Counted from the stretch's first letter, positions 25,205 through 35,446 are shown. The stretch: DNA of 64,000 nucleotides from Paenibacillus periandrae (GCF_022458865.1 NZ_JAJNMU010000018.1:1-64000), one strand, 5' to 3'. Program-made: numbers and translations. Notes: a model not told the origin generated them from the sequence alone.

Positions 25205-26195
25205 AATGTGTGGCGTAGCCCCAGCAGAGAAATAAAATCCTGCCGTCTGCTGTGGAATGCTTGTTTCACCAATTTACGCAATCACATACGGCTATCAAGG
25301 ACTACCAAGGGTATCGTTTAATTGCCGTCGGTTCTGATTTGCATATCGCAACGGACCCTACGGACACGGACACCTACTTTCAAAGCCAACCTAACACGAA
25401 AGACTATAACCTGCTACATTCGAATGCAGCCTATGACCTGTGTAACAGACTGTACGTGGATGCCATTGTTCAGCCGCGAAGGCTGTGCAACGAGGGAAGG
25501 GCACAGGCAGATAGGGTTGACCGCTCCCCCATCAAGGGCAAAACCATTGTGATTACCGATCGAGGTTATGAAGGTTACAACAATTTCGCGAATATTGAAC
25601 GCAAAGGGTGGAACTATGTCATACGGGTAAAGGATTTGGATTCCAGTGGTATTCTTTCAGGCTTGCGGTTGCCCTCTAGTGGGGAGTTTGATATTGCTGT
25701 TCATCTGACACTCACGAAAAAACAAACCAACGCGGTCAAGGCTCATCCCGAGATTTACAAGTTCATCTCTACCAAGTCCATCTTTGATTTTTTGGATTTG
25801 CATGCGCACTTGTTTTACCCGATTTCCTTTCGGGTTGTTCGTTTTATCCTGCTTAATGGCACTTATGAAACCGTCATTACGAATCTATCCGACACCGATT
25901 TTCCGCCCGATGAGCTCAAGTCCATTTTACATGCGATGGGGCATTGAAACCTCTTTCAGAGCATTAAAATACACCATCGGTCTTACCAATTTTCACGCAA
26001 GAAAACGAGAGTTCGTCACCCAAGAGATTTTCGCAAGAATGATCATGTACAATTTCGTTGAAATAATGACCTCACACATCGTCATTTCTCACCGATGTTG
26101 AAGCACGGATTCGTAAAAACGTTTTGCCAATTCGACCCGTTAGTCCAGGGCAGAAGAATACGCGCAAAATCCGTTATAAATCAGCTGTAAGCTTC
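25205..26195 (+). pseudogene. IS4-family transposase pseudogene, second type
   Basis: Readable pieces are 'FHQFTQSHTAIKDYQGYRL', 'GSDLHIATDPTDTDTYFQSQ' (first catalytic Asp region), 'IVITDRGYEGYNNFANIE' (second Asp), a frame break near 25935, then 'MRWGIETSFRALKYTIGL' (catalytic Glu), and after another break 'DVEARIRKNVLPIRPVSPGQ'. The N-terminal third is absent and about 50 residues are deleted near 26095. It differs from the element at 22489-23775, so two IS4 subgroups have been here. Confidence 0.8.
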
Positions 26196-26285
26196 GTTAC
26201 AGAGTAGCATAATTCGTTGCATATGAACATTTTTTAAGTGGATCGTCCATCCGCTTGTTTGCTGTACACTTTTTTTATGTTTTCA

Positions 26286-26322
26286 TAAAAAACAAACGAC
26301 ACAGGACCTTTTCCCGTGCCGT
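26286..26322 (-). terminator. terminator downstream of nrdJ
   Basis: ACGGCACGGGA pairs with TCCTGTGTCGT (two G-U pairs; plus-strand arms 26296-26306 and 26312-26322). On the minus strand it is followed by TTGTTTTTTATG. It lies about 290 bases past the nrdJ stop; the DNA between (26196-26611) holds no gene I can support. Confidence 0.6.
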
Positions 26323-26611
26323 CTCGGATTTCATTTTTATTCCTGGTCTTGTCTCTTAAATTAACTTTATGACATTGCCCTTTTTTCAAAGTGTCCACCT
26401 TCCGGGTCACAGTTCAGTTTTTGCCACTAAAGACTTTCAAATATTAAGACATTTCTAAACTCAAATTCTATGACAAAATATCTTTAAACCTGTGACAAAT
26501 TACATCAAAATGCACATCAGAAACACGGCTTGTACATAAATTTCCACTGCTATGCTATACATGTATATTTATGCATAACAACACACCTTTAATCCTTATA
26601 TACCTCTATAC

Positions 26612-29266
26612 TCAATTACATCTCCCATATCCGCAGTTGCTGCAATTTTTGCAGCCTTCACTATTAATGAGTGATGCTGAGCCGCATGATGGACATAGAT
26701 CCAATGAGATAGCCGAGTTCCGATTGACTGCATATTGTGCAGTTGTCTCCATAATGACTTCCTGCGTTGCCGTTACATAAGCATCGGCGTCGTTCGAAGT
26801 ACTTCCGTGCATTTCCAATGCCTGAGCTACTGCATCAGCAATAGATTCCACTCGATTAGGGCCAAAGCCGATTGCACCCGAACCACCTATACCCTTCAAA
26901 TGCTTCGTTAAAAGCTGCACTTTATTCCCATGATCACCATAGCGCAAGAATAGCGAGCAGACTCGTCCAAGAGCCTCAGACATCGCAAATACATCAGACC
27001 CTGCCTTCCCAACGTTCAGAAATACCTCGCTCGGTGAGCCATTCATCTCGTTAATCGTAATGTAAGCCATGCCAAAAGGAGTGTTGTACTTGTAGGTTGC
27101 GCCGCGCAGCACCTGTGGACGGCTTTTATACTGTTTATCCACAACTCCGCTGCTCGTAGTTGGTGCGTATGCCGCTTTGGACTTCTCAACCTCGATAAAA
27201 TCTCCAGCCACTTTGTCTTTCTCTTGCTGTTGTGATTGTTCTGGTTGTACTTTATCTGGTTGCGCTTGTTCTACATTTGCTTGTTCTCCCTGTACAACAG
27301 CTTCCTTCTCTCCCTGCGCCACCTTACTCTCTTCCTTCTTATCTGTTGAAAGCACCTGCACGTCACGGCTTCCATCGCGATATATCGTTACTCCCTTGCA
27401 GCCCAAATCAAAGGCCAGCTCATACAGGCGTTTCGTTTCCTCTAGCGTAAAGTCCGCTGGACAATTTGCTGTTTTGGAAATCGAGCTGTCCACCCACTTC
27501 TGAATCGCAGCCTGTACCCTGATATGATCTTCAGCTGACAAATCCATCGAGGTTACAAAATATTCGGGAAGCGCCTCTTCGTTATGAGCATCCTTCCATT
27601 CCTGGGCTATCGGTACCAATTGCTTGTCGAAGCCAAGCCGGCTTTGCCTGTAGTATTCGAATGCAAAATAAGGCTCGATCCCAGTTGATGTGCCAACCAT
27701 TGTACCTGTACTTCCTGTTGGGGCCTGCGTAATTACAGTCACGTTACGCATACCTTTTTGCTGAATCGCCGCCCCCACCTCGGGATACACGCTCGTCATC
27801 GTCTTCATGAACCCGCTTTGCAGAAAGGGCTCGGTCTCGAAGCGCTCAAAGCTGCCCTTTTCCGCAGCAATGTCGGCTGAAGCCAAATAGGCTTCCTTGG
27901 CCATAAAGCCATACAGCTGATCCAGAAACAGCAACGATTCCGGGCTTCCATAACGAATTTGCAGCTTGATCATCAATTCAGCCAAACCCATCGTACCCAG
28001 ACCTACACGCCGTTCCCCCTGCTGATTAATTCGATTTTCTTCAAAATGATAAGGGGTTTTATCGATCACATTGTCGAGGAATCGTGTGGAATGACGCACG
28101 ACTCTCCCCAGATCAGCCCAGTCGACATCCTGCTTCTGTTCATCATAGAACTTGGAAAGGTTGATTGCTGACAGATTGCAGACACCCCAGGCTGGCAGTC
28201 CCTGTTCACCGCATGGATTTGTACAAATGATCGGATTAAAATACCAGCTGTTCGACATCTGGTTGTAATATTCCATGAAAACAACACCAGGCTCTGCCGA
28301 TTTCCAGGCGGATTCCATAATCGTGTGCCATATTTCACGCGCTTTGACCGTACGCTGCACAAGAACCTTCTTACCGAGCTTCTTCCATTTATCCAGATCG
28401 CCATTCCAGACATTATCGTATTCAGGGTCATTCGTGTCCGGATAAACCAGCTGCCAATCCAGATCCTCTTTAACAGCCTTCATAAAACCGTTGCTGACGC
28501 ATACGGATAAATTGGCGTTAGTTATCTGTCCCATCGTCTGTTTTACCGTAATAAAATCGACAACATCCGGATGCCAATCATTCATCATCAGCATTAAAGC
28601 CCCTCTGCGGCTGCCTCCCTGCTCAATGAGACCCGTAGCATAACTAAATAATCCTCCCCAGGAGACGGCTCCGCTTGATGATCCGTTCACGCCTTTGACG
28701 ATCGCACGCCGTGGACGCAATGACGACAAATTAATGCCGACACCACCCCCTCGTGCCATGATTTCAGTCATCTCCGATAACGTAGCCATAATGCCGCCCC
28801 GGCTGTCATGGGGAGAAGGTATGACATAGCAATTAAACAAGGTAAGCTCATCACTGGCATCTGCGCCGGCAGCAATACGTCCACCGGGAACAAGCTTCCA
28901 ATCGTCCAATAAAGCTCTGAATTTCTCGGTCCATTCACTCTTTTTTTCAGGAGTTGCTTCCACAGAAGCCATGGCCGATGCGAGACGGTCCCACATTTGC
29001 TCCGGCGTCTTCTCAATGGTTAAGGTAAGCTTTTCTACAGACGAATCGACCAGTTCTCCATTACGGAGCTTCACCTTTACCTGGCTCCCGTTCCTGCTAA
29101 CGACCTCGCCAACTTCCTTAGCTGGAAATTTGGGATCATCCTTGGTCAGAACCAGCACGGTATCACCAACTTGAGTCAGACTCGTATCCGCATTTTTCAA
29201 GGCATAGCGGTCAAGAAAGATTTTTTCACTTAAACCATGGAGTCTGGAGCTTTCGATTTTATTCAA
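26612..29266 (-). CDS. nrdJ: adenosylcobalamin-dependent (class II) ribonucleotide reductase
   Basis: 884 residues. It reduces ribonucleotides to deoxyribonucleotides through a B12-generated thiyl radical. Seen are the 'FNCYVIPSPHDSRGG' substrate-site Cys, 'EIMARGGGVGINLS', the radical-site motif 'NPCGEQGLPAWGVCNLS', 'ITQAPTGSTGTM', and a C-terminal zinc-type cluster with CxxC pairs ('CPSCGS', 'CKNCSNCGYGRC'). Residues 655-705 form a Gln/Glu/Lys-rich linker before the C-terminal domain. The start is TTG at 29266, 8 bases after GGGAGG. Two NrdR-like boxes lie in the promoter. It is probably the main aerobic source of DNA precursors if no class Ib genes exist elsewhere. Confidence 0.97.
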   Translation of the reverse strand: MNKIESSRLHGLSEKIFLDRYALKNADTSLTQVGDTVLVLTKDDPKFPAKEVGEVVSRNGSQVKVKLRNGELVDSSVEKLTLTIEKTPEQMWDRLASAMASVEATPEKKSEWTEKFRALLDDWKLVPGGRIAAGADASDELTLFNCYVIPSPHDSRGGIMATLSEMTEIMARGGGVGINLSSLRPRRAIVKGVNGSSSGAVSWGGLFSYATGLIEQGGSRRGALMLMMNDWHPDVVDFITVKQTMGQITNANLSVCVSNGFMKAVKEDLDWQLVYPDTNDPEYDNVWNGDLDKWKKLGKKVLVQRTVKAREIWHTIMESAWKSAEPGVVFMEYYNQMSNSWYFNPIICTNPCGEQGLPAWGVCNLSAINLSKFYDEQKQDVDWADLGRVVRHSTRFLDNVIDKTPYHFEENRINQQGERRVGLGTMGLAELMIKLQIRYGSPESLLFLDQLYGFMAKEAYLASADIAAEKGSFERFETEPFLQSGFMKTMTSVYPEVGAAIQQKGMRNVTVITQAPTGSTGTMVGTSTGIEPYFAFEYYRQSRLGFDKQLVPIAQEWKDAHNEEALPEYFVTSMDLSAEDHIRVQAAIQKWVDSSISKTANCPADFTLEETKRLYELAFDLGCKGVTIYRDGSRDVQVLSTDKKEESKVAQGEKEAVVQGEQANVEQAQPDKVQPEQSQQQEKDKVAGDFIEVEKSKAAYAPTTSSGVVDKQYKSRPQVLRGATYKYNTPFGMAYITINEMNGSPSEVFLNVGKAGSDVFAMSEALGRVCSLFLRYGDHGNKVQLLTKHLKGIGGSGAIGFGPNRVESIADAVAQALEMHGSTSNDADAYVTATQEVIMETTAQYAVNRNSAISLDLCPSCGSASLINSEGCKNCSNCGYGRCN

Positions 29267-29301
29267 AGTAATAACCTCCCGAGGAATTAGATGCGATTAA
29301 A

Positions 29302-29350
29302 ACACAATATGTAGTATGTATGAATCATTATAGTTCACTATATGTAGTTT
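29302..29350 (-). promoter_or_regulatory. nrdJ promoter with two NrdR-like boxes
   Basis: ACACAATATGTAGTAT (29302-29317) and TCACTATATGTAGTTT (29335-29350) resemble the 16-base NrdR box and are offset 33 bases, about three helical turns. A minus-strand TATAAT lies at 29327-29332 between them, so one box covers the spacer and the other the start region, as expected for repression by NrdR with dATP. Confidence 0.75.
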
Positions 29351-29579
29351 TTCTAATAGGGTGAGTGCGATATACAGCAGTTAGGACAAGATGCAGCTGC
29401 TTTTGCTTAATTATTCTCTTTCTATCGAGGTTTTTCATTCGTTGACTTCTGCCTATCTCCTTGATACCCTATTCAGAGGGATAATTCTTGTTATTCCGTT
29501 ATGGTAAGCGTTATTTCTAATTTACCATATTACGCCCATATAATCAAACATATGTTCCCATTCGCAAGGAGGCATTCAA

Positions 29580-30413
29580 TTGTATTTATATCAAGATCAA
29601 TTTGTACCAAAAGAAGAAGTTGCCATTTCGCCTGATGATCGCGGATACTACTTTGGAGATGGAATCTATGAGGTATTCCGCGTATATAACGGAGAGCTGT
29701 TCGAAGCCGAGGGGCATTACAACAGACTGGAAAAAAGCGCAGCAGATGTCCGTATTCGCCTGCCGTACAGCATCAAGCAGCTGCATGAAAAGCTGATCGA
29801 GCTCATTCGTCTTAACCATCTGCAGGAAGGTACCGTCTACTTACAAGTAACACGGGGCAGCGCCCTGCGCTCACATCCTTTTCCGAGTCAGCCCAAGCCT
29901 GTCCTGATGGCGTTCACCACGGAGCTGCAGCGCCCTATACATAAAATGGAGCAAGGGATAACCGCAGTAACTGCTGACGATATTCGCTGGCTTCGCTGTG
30001 ATTTGAAGACGTTGAATTTACTACCCAATGTAATCGCCAAGCAGGATGCTCTGGACCGTGGAGCTGAAGAAGTTATTTGGCATCGGGCTGGAACTATTAC
30101 AGAATGCAGCGCCTCCAACTTCATGCTCATCAAAAATGGACAATTGTGGACACATCCAGCAAATAATCTCATCCTGCATGGAATTACACGCGATGTCGTC
30201 CTTAAACTAGCCCGGCAGCTTCAACTTGAGGTGCACGAAACTCCATTCCTATTAGAAGAACTAAAGCTCGCAGAGGAAGCATTCATAACCGGAACTACAG
30301 TTGAAATCACCCCTGTGATATCTGTTAATAATGTCCCCATTGCTTCAGGCTTGCCTGGGCCCATCACCCGTCAGCTCCAGCAAGCTTTCAGAAAGCACAT
30401 CGGATTGGCTTAG
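29580..30413 (+). CDS. dat: D-amino acid aminotransferase
   Basis: 277 residues, PLP-dependent fold-type IV. It makes D-glutamate or D-alanine for peptidoglycan by transamination. Motifs: 'RGYYFGDGIYEVFRVYNG' at the front, the PLP lysine in 'DLKTLNLLPNVIAKQ' (about residue 145), 'GTITECSASNFMLIKNG', and 'EAFITGTTVEITPV'. Start is TTG at 29580, 7 bases after AAGGAGG. It is convergent with lipM. Confidence 0.95.
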   Translation: MYLYQDQFVPKEEVAISPDDRGYYFGDGIYEVFRVYNGELFEAEGHYNRLEKSAADVRIRLPYSIKQLHEKLIELIRLNHLQEGTVYLQVTRGSALRSHPFPSQPKPVLMAFTTELQRPIHKMEQGITAVTADDIRWLRCDLKTLNLLPNVIAKQDALDRGAEEVIWHRAGTITECSASNFMLIKNGQLWTHPANNLILHGITRDVVLKLARQLQLEVHETPFLLEELKLAEEAFITGTTVEITPVISVNNVPIASGLPGPITRQLQQAFRKHIGLA

Positions 30414-30484
30414 AATTGTAATAACTTCTAATCTTGTATTTACCCCGAATTTTGTATATTTAAAACAGCTTTTGCTAGAAAAAC

Positions 30485-30523
30485 ACAAAAAAACCTCCGA
30501 AGCATTAATTATCTCCGGAGGTT
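30485..30523 (-). terminator. terminator overlapping the end of lipM
   Basis: AACCTCCG (30492-30499) pairs with CGGAGGTT (30516-30523). On the minus strand it runs into T7. The upstream arm lies inside the last codons of lipM, a compact arrangement. Confidence 0.85.
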
Positions 30524-31354
30524 CCATGTTTCATTAGCGTATTTGTCTGCCATTAGCTGCTCGGCCAATTCAATTTCGTAATCCGTCAAACCCTCTTCCA
30601 CAAATTCAACTCCCAAGCCTTCGGCAAGACCGATCCGAAATGCATCCTCCACTTCAGGCAAAGCTACAACTGCCCTTCCAAGGTCCCGGCACAGATCATT
30701 AATCGCTACAGCTTTATGTACAAATTGCTGCCGCAGCCGCTCCTGCAATCGCTCGCTTCTGAATAAAAGCACCCGAAAGAGCTGATCCACATCCATATCC
30801 AGCAAAATAGACCCATGCTGCAGCACCACCTGCTTTTGCCTTGTTTGCGCGCTGCCTGCGATTTTACGTCCCTCGACAACCAACTCGTACCATGATGGAG
30901 AATCAAAACAAGCGGCTGACCCCATCGACTCATATTTGCGCTTATCATCTTCACTTGCCAGCTGTACCATTTCAGCATCCAGACCCAGCCTGCGAAAGCC
31001 AAGCACAAGCCCCTCACTCAGAACTCGATAGGCCTCCGTCACACTCCGTGGAATTCCCGGGTAATTCTCAGCCACAATAATACTATAGGTCAGCTCCTGA
31101 TCATGCAGTACCGCGCGACCTCCGGTCGGACGCCGGACGAACCCTAAACCTTCCTGCTTTAATTGCTCAAAATTGATTTCCTCAGCTGCCCGTTGGAAGT
31201 AACCAATCGACAGCGTAGCCGGATCCCAGCCATAGAATCGTACCGTTGGTGGCACCTTACCTTCACTATGAGCCGTCAATATTGCTTCATCTACTGCCAT
31301 ATTATAAGCAGGATGCTGCCTGCCTGATGAAAGAAACCGCCATTGCTTCGTCAT
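30509..31354 (-). CDS. lipM: octanoyl-ACP:protein N-octanoyltransferase (LipM type)
   Basis: 281 residues of the biotin/lipoate A/B ligase family. It moves octanoate from ACP to GcvH in lipoate synthesis. The LipM pattern is 'SAACFDSPSWYEL' with the candidate catalytic Cys149 and 'GRKIAGSAQTR' with Lys164; 'RRPTGGRAVLHDQELTYS' lines the substrate site. LipA-type ligases lack that Cys. AGGAGG precedes the ATG. In Bacillus subtilis the lipM gene also lies near yqhG/yqhH, as here. Confidence 0.92.
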   Translation of the reverse strand: MTKQWRFLSSGRQHPAYNMAVDEAILTAHSEGKVPPTVRFYGWDPATLSIGYFQRAAEEINFEQLKQEGLGFVRRPTGGRAVLHDQELTYSIIVAENYPGIPRSVTEAYRVLSEGLVLGFRRLGLDAEMVQLASEDDKRKYESMGSAACFDSPSWYELVVEGRKIAGSAQTRQKQVVLQHGSILLDMDVDQLFRVLLFRSERLQERLRQQFVHKAVAINDLCRDLGRAVVALPEVEDAFRIGLAEGLGVEFVEEGLTDYEIELAEQLMADKYANETWNLRR

Positions 31355-31509
31355 CTACCTGCCTCCTCTTGAGCTTCATTTAGTGCTATCCACTATCATA
31401 ATGCATCCGAACTAGTTATGAAAGTGCTTCTTTTCGTCCATACTACTACGTAATGCTAGCCTTCTACCAAGGTTCTTCCGAACGAGAAGCATGAAAGGAG
31501 ACACTACCT

Positions 31510-33306
31510 GTGCAACCATCCGGCCCTAACGAATATATACGTCCCTTTAACGACCATGTCCAGCTGCATTTTGGACGTGACTGGTTTGAAGAGCTGCACA
31601 CGAGAGCTATGCGCAACGGGCCATGGGATGACTGGACGCTGTACCAGCTTGCCTATGAAGCTGAGCAGGCCAGCCTGATTTCGAGCTTTGACGAGCTGCA
31701 ATGTCTTGTGCACATTCAGAATGTGACTCCTATGAGTCATCAAATCGACACCGCCAAAAAAGTGCTGACCGAAATGCGCGGCCGTGCGATTCTTGCCGAT
31801 GAGGTCGGATTGGGCAAAACCATCGAAGCCGGTCTCATTTTAAAAGAGTATATCATCAGAGGCCTCGTCAAAAAAGTGCTGATCCTGGTTCCAGCCTCTC
31901 TCGTGCTGCAATGGGTCCGTGAGCTGAACCAGAAATTTGCAATCCCTGCGGTTGCCCACAAAAAATCCTATATTTGGGAGCAGGCCGACATTGTCGTCGC
32001 ATCGATGGACACTGCCAAACGGGACCCGCATCGGGACATCGTGCTTGGTCTCGAATACGACATGCTCATCATTGATGAAGCTCATAAGCTTAAAAACAAA
32101 AAGACGACCAATTACCAGTTCGTTACTGAGCTGCGCAAAAAATATTGCCTGCTGCTGACAGCTACTCCGGTGCAAAACGATCTGAAGGAGCTCTACAACC
32201 TCATCACCCTGCTGAAGCCGGGCCAATTAGGTGGACAAAGCAGCTTTCAAAGCAATTACGTGGTCGATAAACGCATTCCCAAAAACGAAGATCAGCTTCA
32301 GCATGAGCTGTCCAAGGTTATGATCCGTAATCGCCGTAGTGACGGCAATATTCATTTTACAAAGCGAGTTGTCCGAAACCTGACATTAAAGCTGTCACCG
32401 CAGGAGCAAGCGCTTTATGAGGGTGTGACTGCATTCGTAAAAGGCCGATTCGAGGATTCAGGCGGCGACTTCAGCAGTGCTTTATCACTGGTAACGCTTC
32501 AAAGGGAGGTTTGCAGCAGTCGTGATGCCGTATTCCTTACACTGGTGAACATGTTCAAAAAAACACCTGAGGATTCCCCTGCACGGCCCCGGATATGGGA
32601 ATTGATCGAGCTGATCCGCAGCATCAAGGCAAATACAAAGGCAAAAGCCGTTATTGAGCTTATCAAGGAGATCAACGATAAGGTTATTATTTTCACCGAG
32701 TATCGTGCTTCACAGGAATATTTGATGCACTACTTGAAGGAGCATGGCTTCTCGGCAGTGCCTTACAGAGGCGGTATGAATCGTGGCAAAAAGGATTGGA
32801 TGATGGATTTGTTTCGTAATCGGGCACAGGTGCTTATCGCTACAGAGGCTGGCGGTGAAGGGATCAATCTGCAGTTTTGCCATAACATGATCAACTTCGA
32901 TTTGCCATGGAATCCAATGCGGGTTGAGCAGCGAATCGGGCGTGTACATCGGCTCGGGCAGGCGCATGATGTGTATATCTATAATTTGGCTACTGAAGGC
33001 ACGATAGAACAATATATTTTGTCGCTGCTTCATGAAAAAATCAATATGTTCGAGCTCGTAATAGGTGAGCTGGATACAATATTGGAACGTTTTGACAAAA
33101 CGCAAACATTGGAAACCCATCTGGCCAAAATGATTTTAACCTCACGCAGCGAGGAGGAGATTCGTCGTCACATTGACGAACTTGGACAATCGATCTCGTC
33201 TATTCGTAATGAGGCCCGTCTGCAAGAGCAGGATGCCGCTCCGCTCTCCATAATCCTCGATGGTTTAGGACAACCGATCATCCACGACACGGAGGTGCTC
33301 CCTTGA
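31510..33306 (+). CDS. yqhH: SNF2-family helicase, YqhH/RapA-like
   Basis: 598 residues. The ATPase core is complete: Walker A 'DEVGLGKTIEAGLIL' (about residue 98), DEAH box 'LIIDEAHKLKN' (about 190), motif III 'LLTATPVQND', and motifs V-VI 'EAGGEGINLQFC' and 'VEQRIGRVHRLGQ'. SNF2 proteins of this kind displace proteins on DNA or recycle RNA polymerase; the exact role of YqhH is unknown. Start is GTG at 31510 after AAAGGAGA. Its TGA overlaps the TTG of the next gene by 4 bases (TTGA). Confidence 0.93.
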   Translation: MQPSGPNEYIRPFNDHVQLHFGRDWFEELHTRAMRNGPWDDWTLYQLAYEAEQASLISSFDELQCLVHIQNVTPMSHQIDTAKKVLTEMRGRAILADEVGLGKTIEAGLILKEYIIRGLVKKVLILVPASLVLQWVRELNQKFAIPAVAHKKSYIWEQADIVVASMDTAKRDPHRDIVLGLEYDMLIIDEAHKLKNKKTTNYQFVTELRKKYCLLLTATPVQNDLKELYNLITLLKPGQLGGQSSFQSNYVVDKRIPKNEDQLQHELSKVMIRNRRSDGNIHFTKRVVRNLTLKLSPQEQALYEGVTAFVKGRFEDSGGDFSSALSLVTLQREVCSSRDAVFLTLVNMFKKTPEDSPARPRIWELIELIRSIKANTKAKAVIELIKEINDKVIIFTEYRASQEYLMHYLKEHGFSAVPYRGGMNRGKKDWMMDLFRNRAQVLIATEAGGEGINLQFCHNMINFDLPWNPMRVEQRIGRVHRLGQAHDVYIYNLATEGTIEQYILSLLHEKINMFELVIGELDTILERFDKTQTLETHLAKMILTSRSEEEIRRHIDELGQSISSIRNEARLQEQDAAPLSIILDGLGQPIIHDTEVLP

Positions 33307-34334
33307 AGCCTGCACAGATTGAAAGGTTTGTTATGCGTTTCCTGCAAGCCGAGAAGTGCGATATTATCGAAAAACACCCGGCTTATGTCACCGCCAAGCT
33401 TTCTCCTTCCGCTGATAAGGAGCTTACCTTCCGCCCTTATTATTGGAGCTTTGTGGAGCGAACCGGAGTTGTGCCGGAGACCATGACTTGCACCTTTATC
33501 TTTGATCCTGATGCGCACAAGGCGATAACCCCATCAACTCAACCATCAGCTGGGAATCAACCGCCGCAAGCCGTTCCCGGATATGTGACTTCAGGTGGAA
33601 TATCCGTATCCACAACAGCTGCGGTATCATCAACTGGCGATACCGCAACGTCACAACCGCAGCCGGACAGCATCCTTGGGCGATATTTTGGATTTGTCCC
33701 CACACAGATCACCGCCAGGATTCCTAAGGATGAGGTCACCTTCGGCAGTCGTCGCTTGCTGCAGCTTTTTGATGTTGTCCGCAGTAAAGGTAAATTTGTT
33801 CACCTGTATGAGCAATTTATACCAGATCAGCCCAAGTCACAAACCACCTCCGCCTATGAGAACTGGCTGCAAGTCAATTTCAAGGTAGAGCTGGCCTGTG
33901 ATATGAAGCGAAGCGAGATCCATTCACTGGGCATTCATCTGGGAAATGGCGAAATTCGCAGACAATTTCAAGAGCTGCTGCTAACCAGACAGCTAACACC
34001 GCGTTTGCCTGCACACGTATTTTTGAATCCGGATACCATTACATTGGCACGCGCTGTTCTGTACCTTGAGCAGCATCTCGAACAGCTGCTTCGTGGATAT
34101 GATCATCGATGGGCAGAAGAAGCAGGCAGCCGCCTGCAGGAGGAAATAGACCGGATCAACAGCTACTACAAGCCCTTAATCGAGAGTACTGAACTGGAGC
34201 ACAAAGCGGAGATTGAACAGCAGTATACGAACCGCAGACAGGAAATCGAATGGCAGTATCGGCCCCGCATTATGATATCCGTCATCAACTGCGGTCTTTT
34301 TCATTTACAGACAACGGGCATACACAGCAGATGA
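33303..34334 (+). CDS. yqhG: YqhG-like protein
   Basis: 343 residues. The beginning ('IERFVMRFLQAEKCDIIEK', 'FRPYYWSFVERTGVVPETMT') and the C-terminal coiled coil ('WQYRPRIMISVINCGLFHL') match YqhG, always next to yqhH in Bacillus. It is longer than the roughly 260-residue Bacillus protein because of a Pro/Thr/Ser/Ala-rich insert near residues 75-122. The start TTG (33303) overlaps the yqhH stop, so translation is coupled. Function unknown; co-occurrence suggests it works with the helicase. Confidence 0.88.
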   Translation: MKPAQIERFVMRFLQAEKCDIIEKHPAYVTAKLSPSADKELTFRPYYWSFVERTGVVPETMTCTFIFDPDAHKAITPSTQPSAGNQPPQAVPGYVTSGGISVSTTAAVSSTGDTATSQPQPDSILGRYFGFVPTQITARIPKDEVTFGSRRLLQLFDVVRSKGKFVHLYEQFIPDQPKSQTTSAYENWLQVNFKVELACDMKRSEIHSLGIHLGNGEIRRQFQELLLTRQLTPRLPAHVFLNPDTITLARAVLYLEQHLEQLLRGYDHRWAEEAGSRLQEEIDRINSYYKPLIESTELEHKAEIEQQYTNRRQEIEWQYRPRIMISVINCGLFHLQTTGIHSR

Positions 34335-34492
34335 CGTAATGTGCTACGTGACAGCAAAATAAGCACCAAACTTTGTTTATTTGAGATACAGGTTGTAACA
34401 AATTAATTAAAGCATATTCTGTACAATAGATGCATAGCCAAATAACAGGAAATATCGAATATTACGAACACACCAAGAAAGCAGGTGAATGA

Positions 34493-35425
34493 ATGTATAA
34501 AGCAAAATTATGGGTCATTACAATACTAATATGGACAAGCCTTGCACTTCCATCGCCCCTCTCTTCGGCCGCATTGCCACTAGCTGCCCAGACCGCGCCT
34601 GTACCCGCTGCTATGACGATCCCACCTGATTCCAATAGTATTGTGCAGGCACCTTCCTTTATGGAAGCAGTACAGCAATGGATGAAGCAGCTAGCCGTAG
34701 AACCGGGATATAGCTCATGGAAGCAAGCAACCTGGTCGGGCTACTCACTCGGTCCCGGAACTCACGGCTGGATTGTTCTCATACAATCCGACGGTCGTGA
34801 TGTGGGTTATATGGTAATTCACGCTGCCGATCCGGCTAATCCCAACAAGTACCAGCTTAGCGAATACGGCAGCGGCGGTAAGCCGCTGTTCAGCCTGCAA
34901 ACCCTGTACCGTTCACTGGTACAGCTCGAACTAATACATAGCTCTTATACCGTCCAGCCTTGGTACGTGAATCCTTTATATGCCCTGTGGATTGTAGAAG
35001 CCGGTGGTACCCATTATTATCTGGATGCTATATCCGGTGAATCCTTGCCTATTGATCAGCTTGACCTGCTTCAGAAAAATACCGATCAAGCCAACGCTGC
35101 TGACACTACCTTGCTTTCCATGCATACGATAAAGCAGAGACAGGCAATCCCTTCCTTTGATCCCTATGAGAAGCTTCCTTGGATACAAGGTGTACCTGCC
35201 AGCTTCACCTCCTTTACCGAGCTTCAAGGTGAGCTTCAGCAGCAGCGAAGGTTAACCTATACAGCAGAGCTTTACAAATCCAAAATACGTATTGTAGCGG
35301 CGATCATTGGCTTCCATCAATGGTCCAATGACGATGCATTTCTACTGCTGGAACAGGATGGGCATCGTGCTATTCCCTACTCGTTCTTATCCCATTCTGG
35401 AAAACTTTTTCGATCCTCCCCTTAG
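34493..35425 (+). CDS. secreted hypothetical protein
   Basis: 310 residues with a clear signal peptide (hydrophobic residues 5-25, cleavage probably near 'LSSAALPLAA') and no further membrane segment. The mature part is rich in Trp/Tyr and resembles no family I can name; two similar stretches ('WIVLIQSDG', 'LWIVEAGGTHYYLDAISGE') hint at PepSY-like repeats, but that is weak. Start ATG 34493 after AAGCAGGTGA. It ends in a strong terminator followed by the tandem repeat. Confidence 0.75.
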   Translation: MYKAKLWVITILIWTSLALPSPLSSAALPLAAQTAPVPAAMTIPPDSNSIVQAPSFMEAVQQWMKQLAVEPGYSSWKQATWSGYSLGPGTHGWIVLIQSDGRDVGYMVIHAADPANPNKYQLSEYGSGGKPLFSLQTLYRSLVQLELIHSSYTVQPWYVNPLYALWIVEAGGTHYYLDAISGESLPIDQLDLLQKNTDQANAADTTLLSMHTIKQRQAIPSFDPYEKLPWIQGVPASFTSFTELQGELQQQRRLTYTAELYKSKIRIVAAIIGFHQWSNDDAFLLLEQDGHRAIPYSFLSHSGKLFRSSP

Positions 35426-35446
35426 GTTGTTCTCCTCCTCTATATA

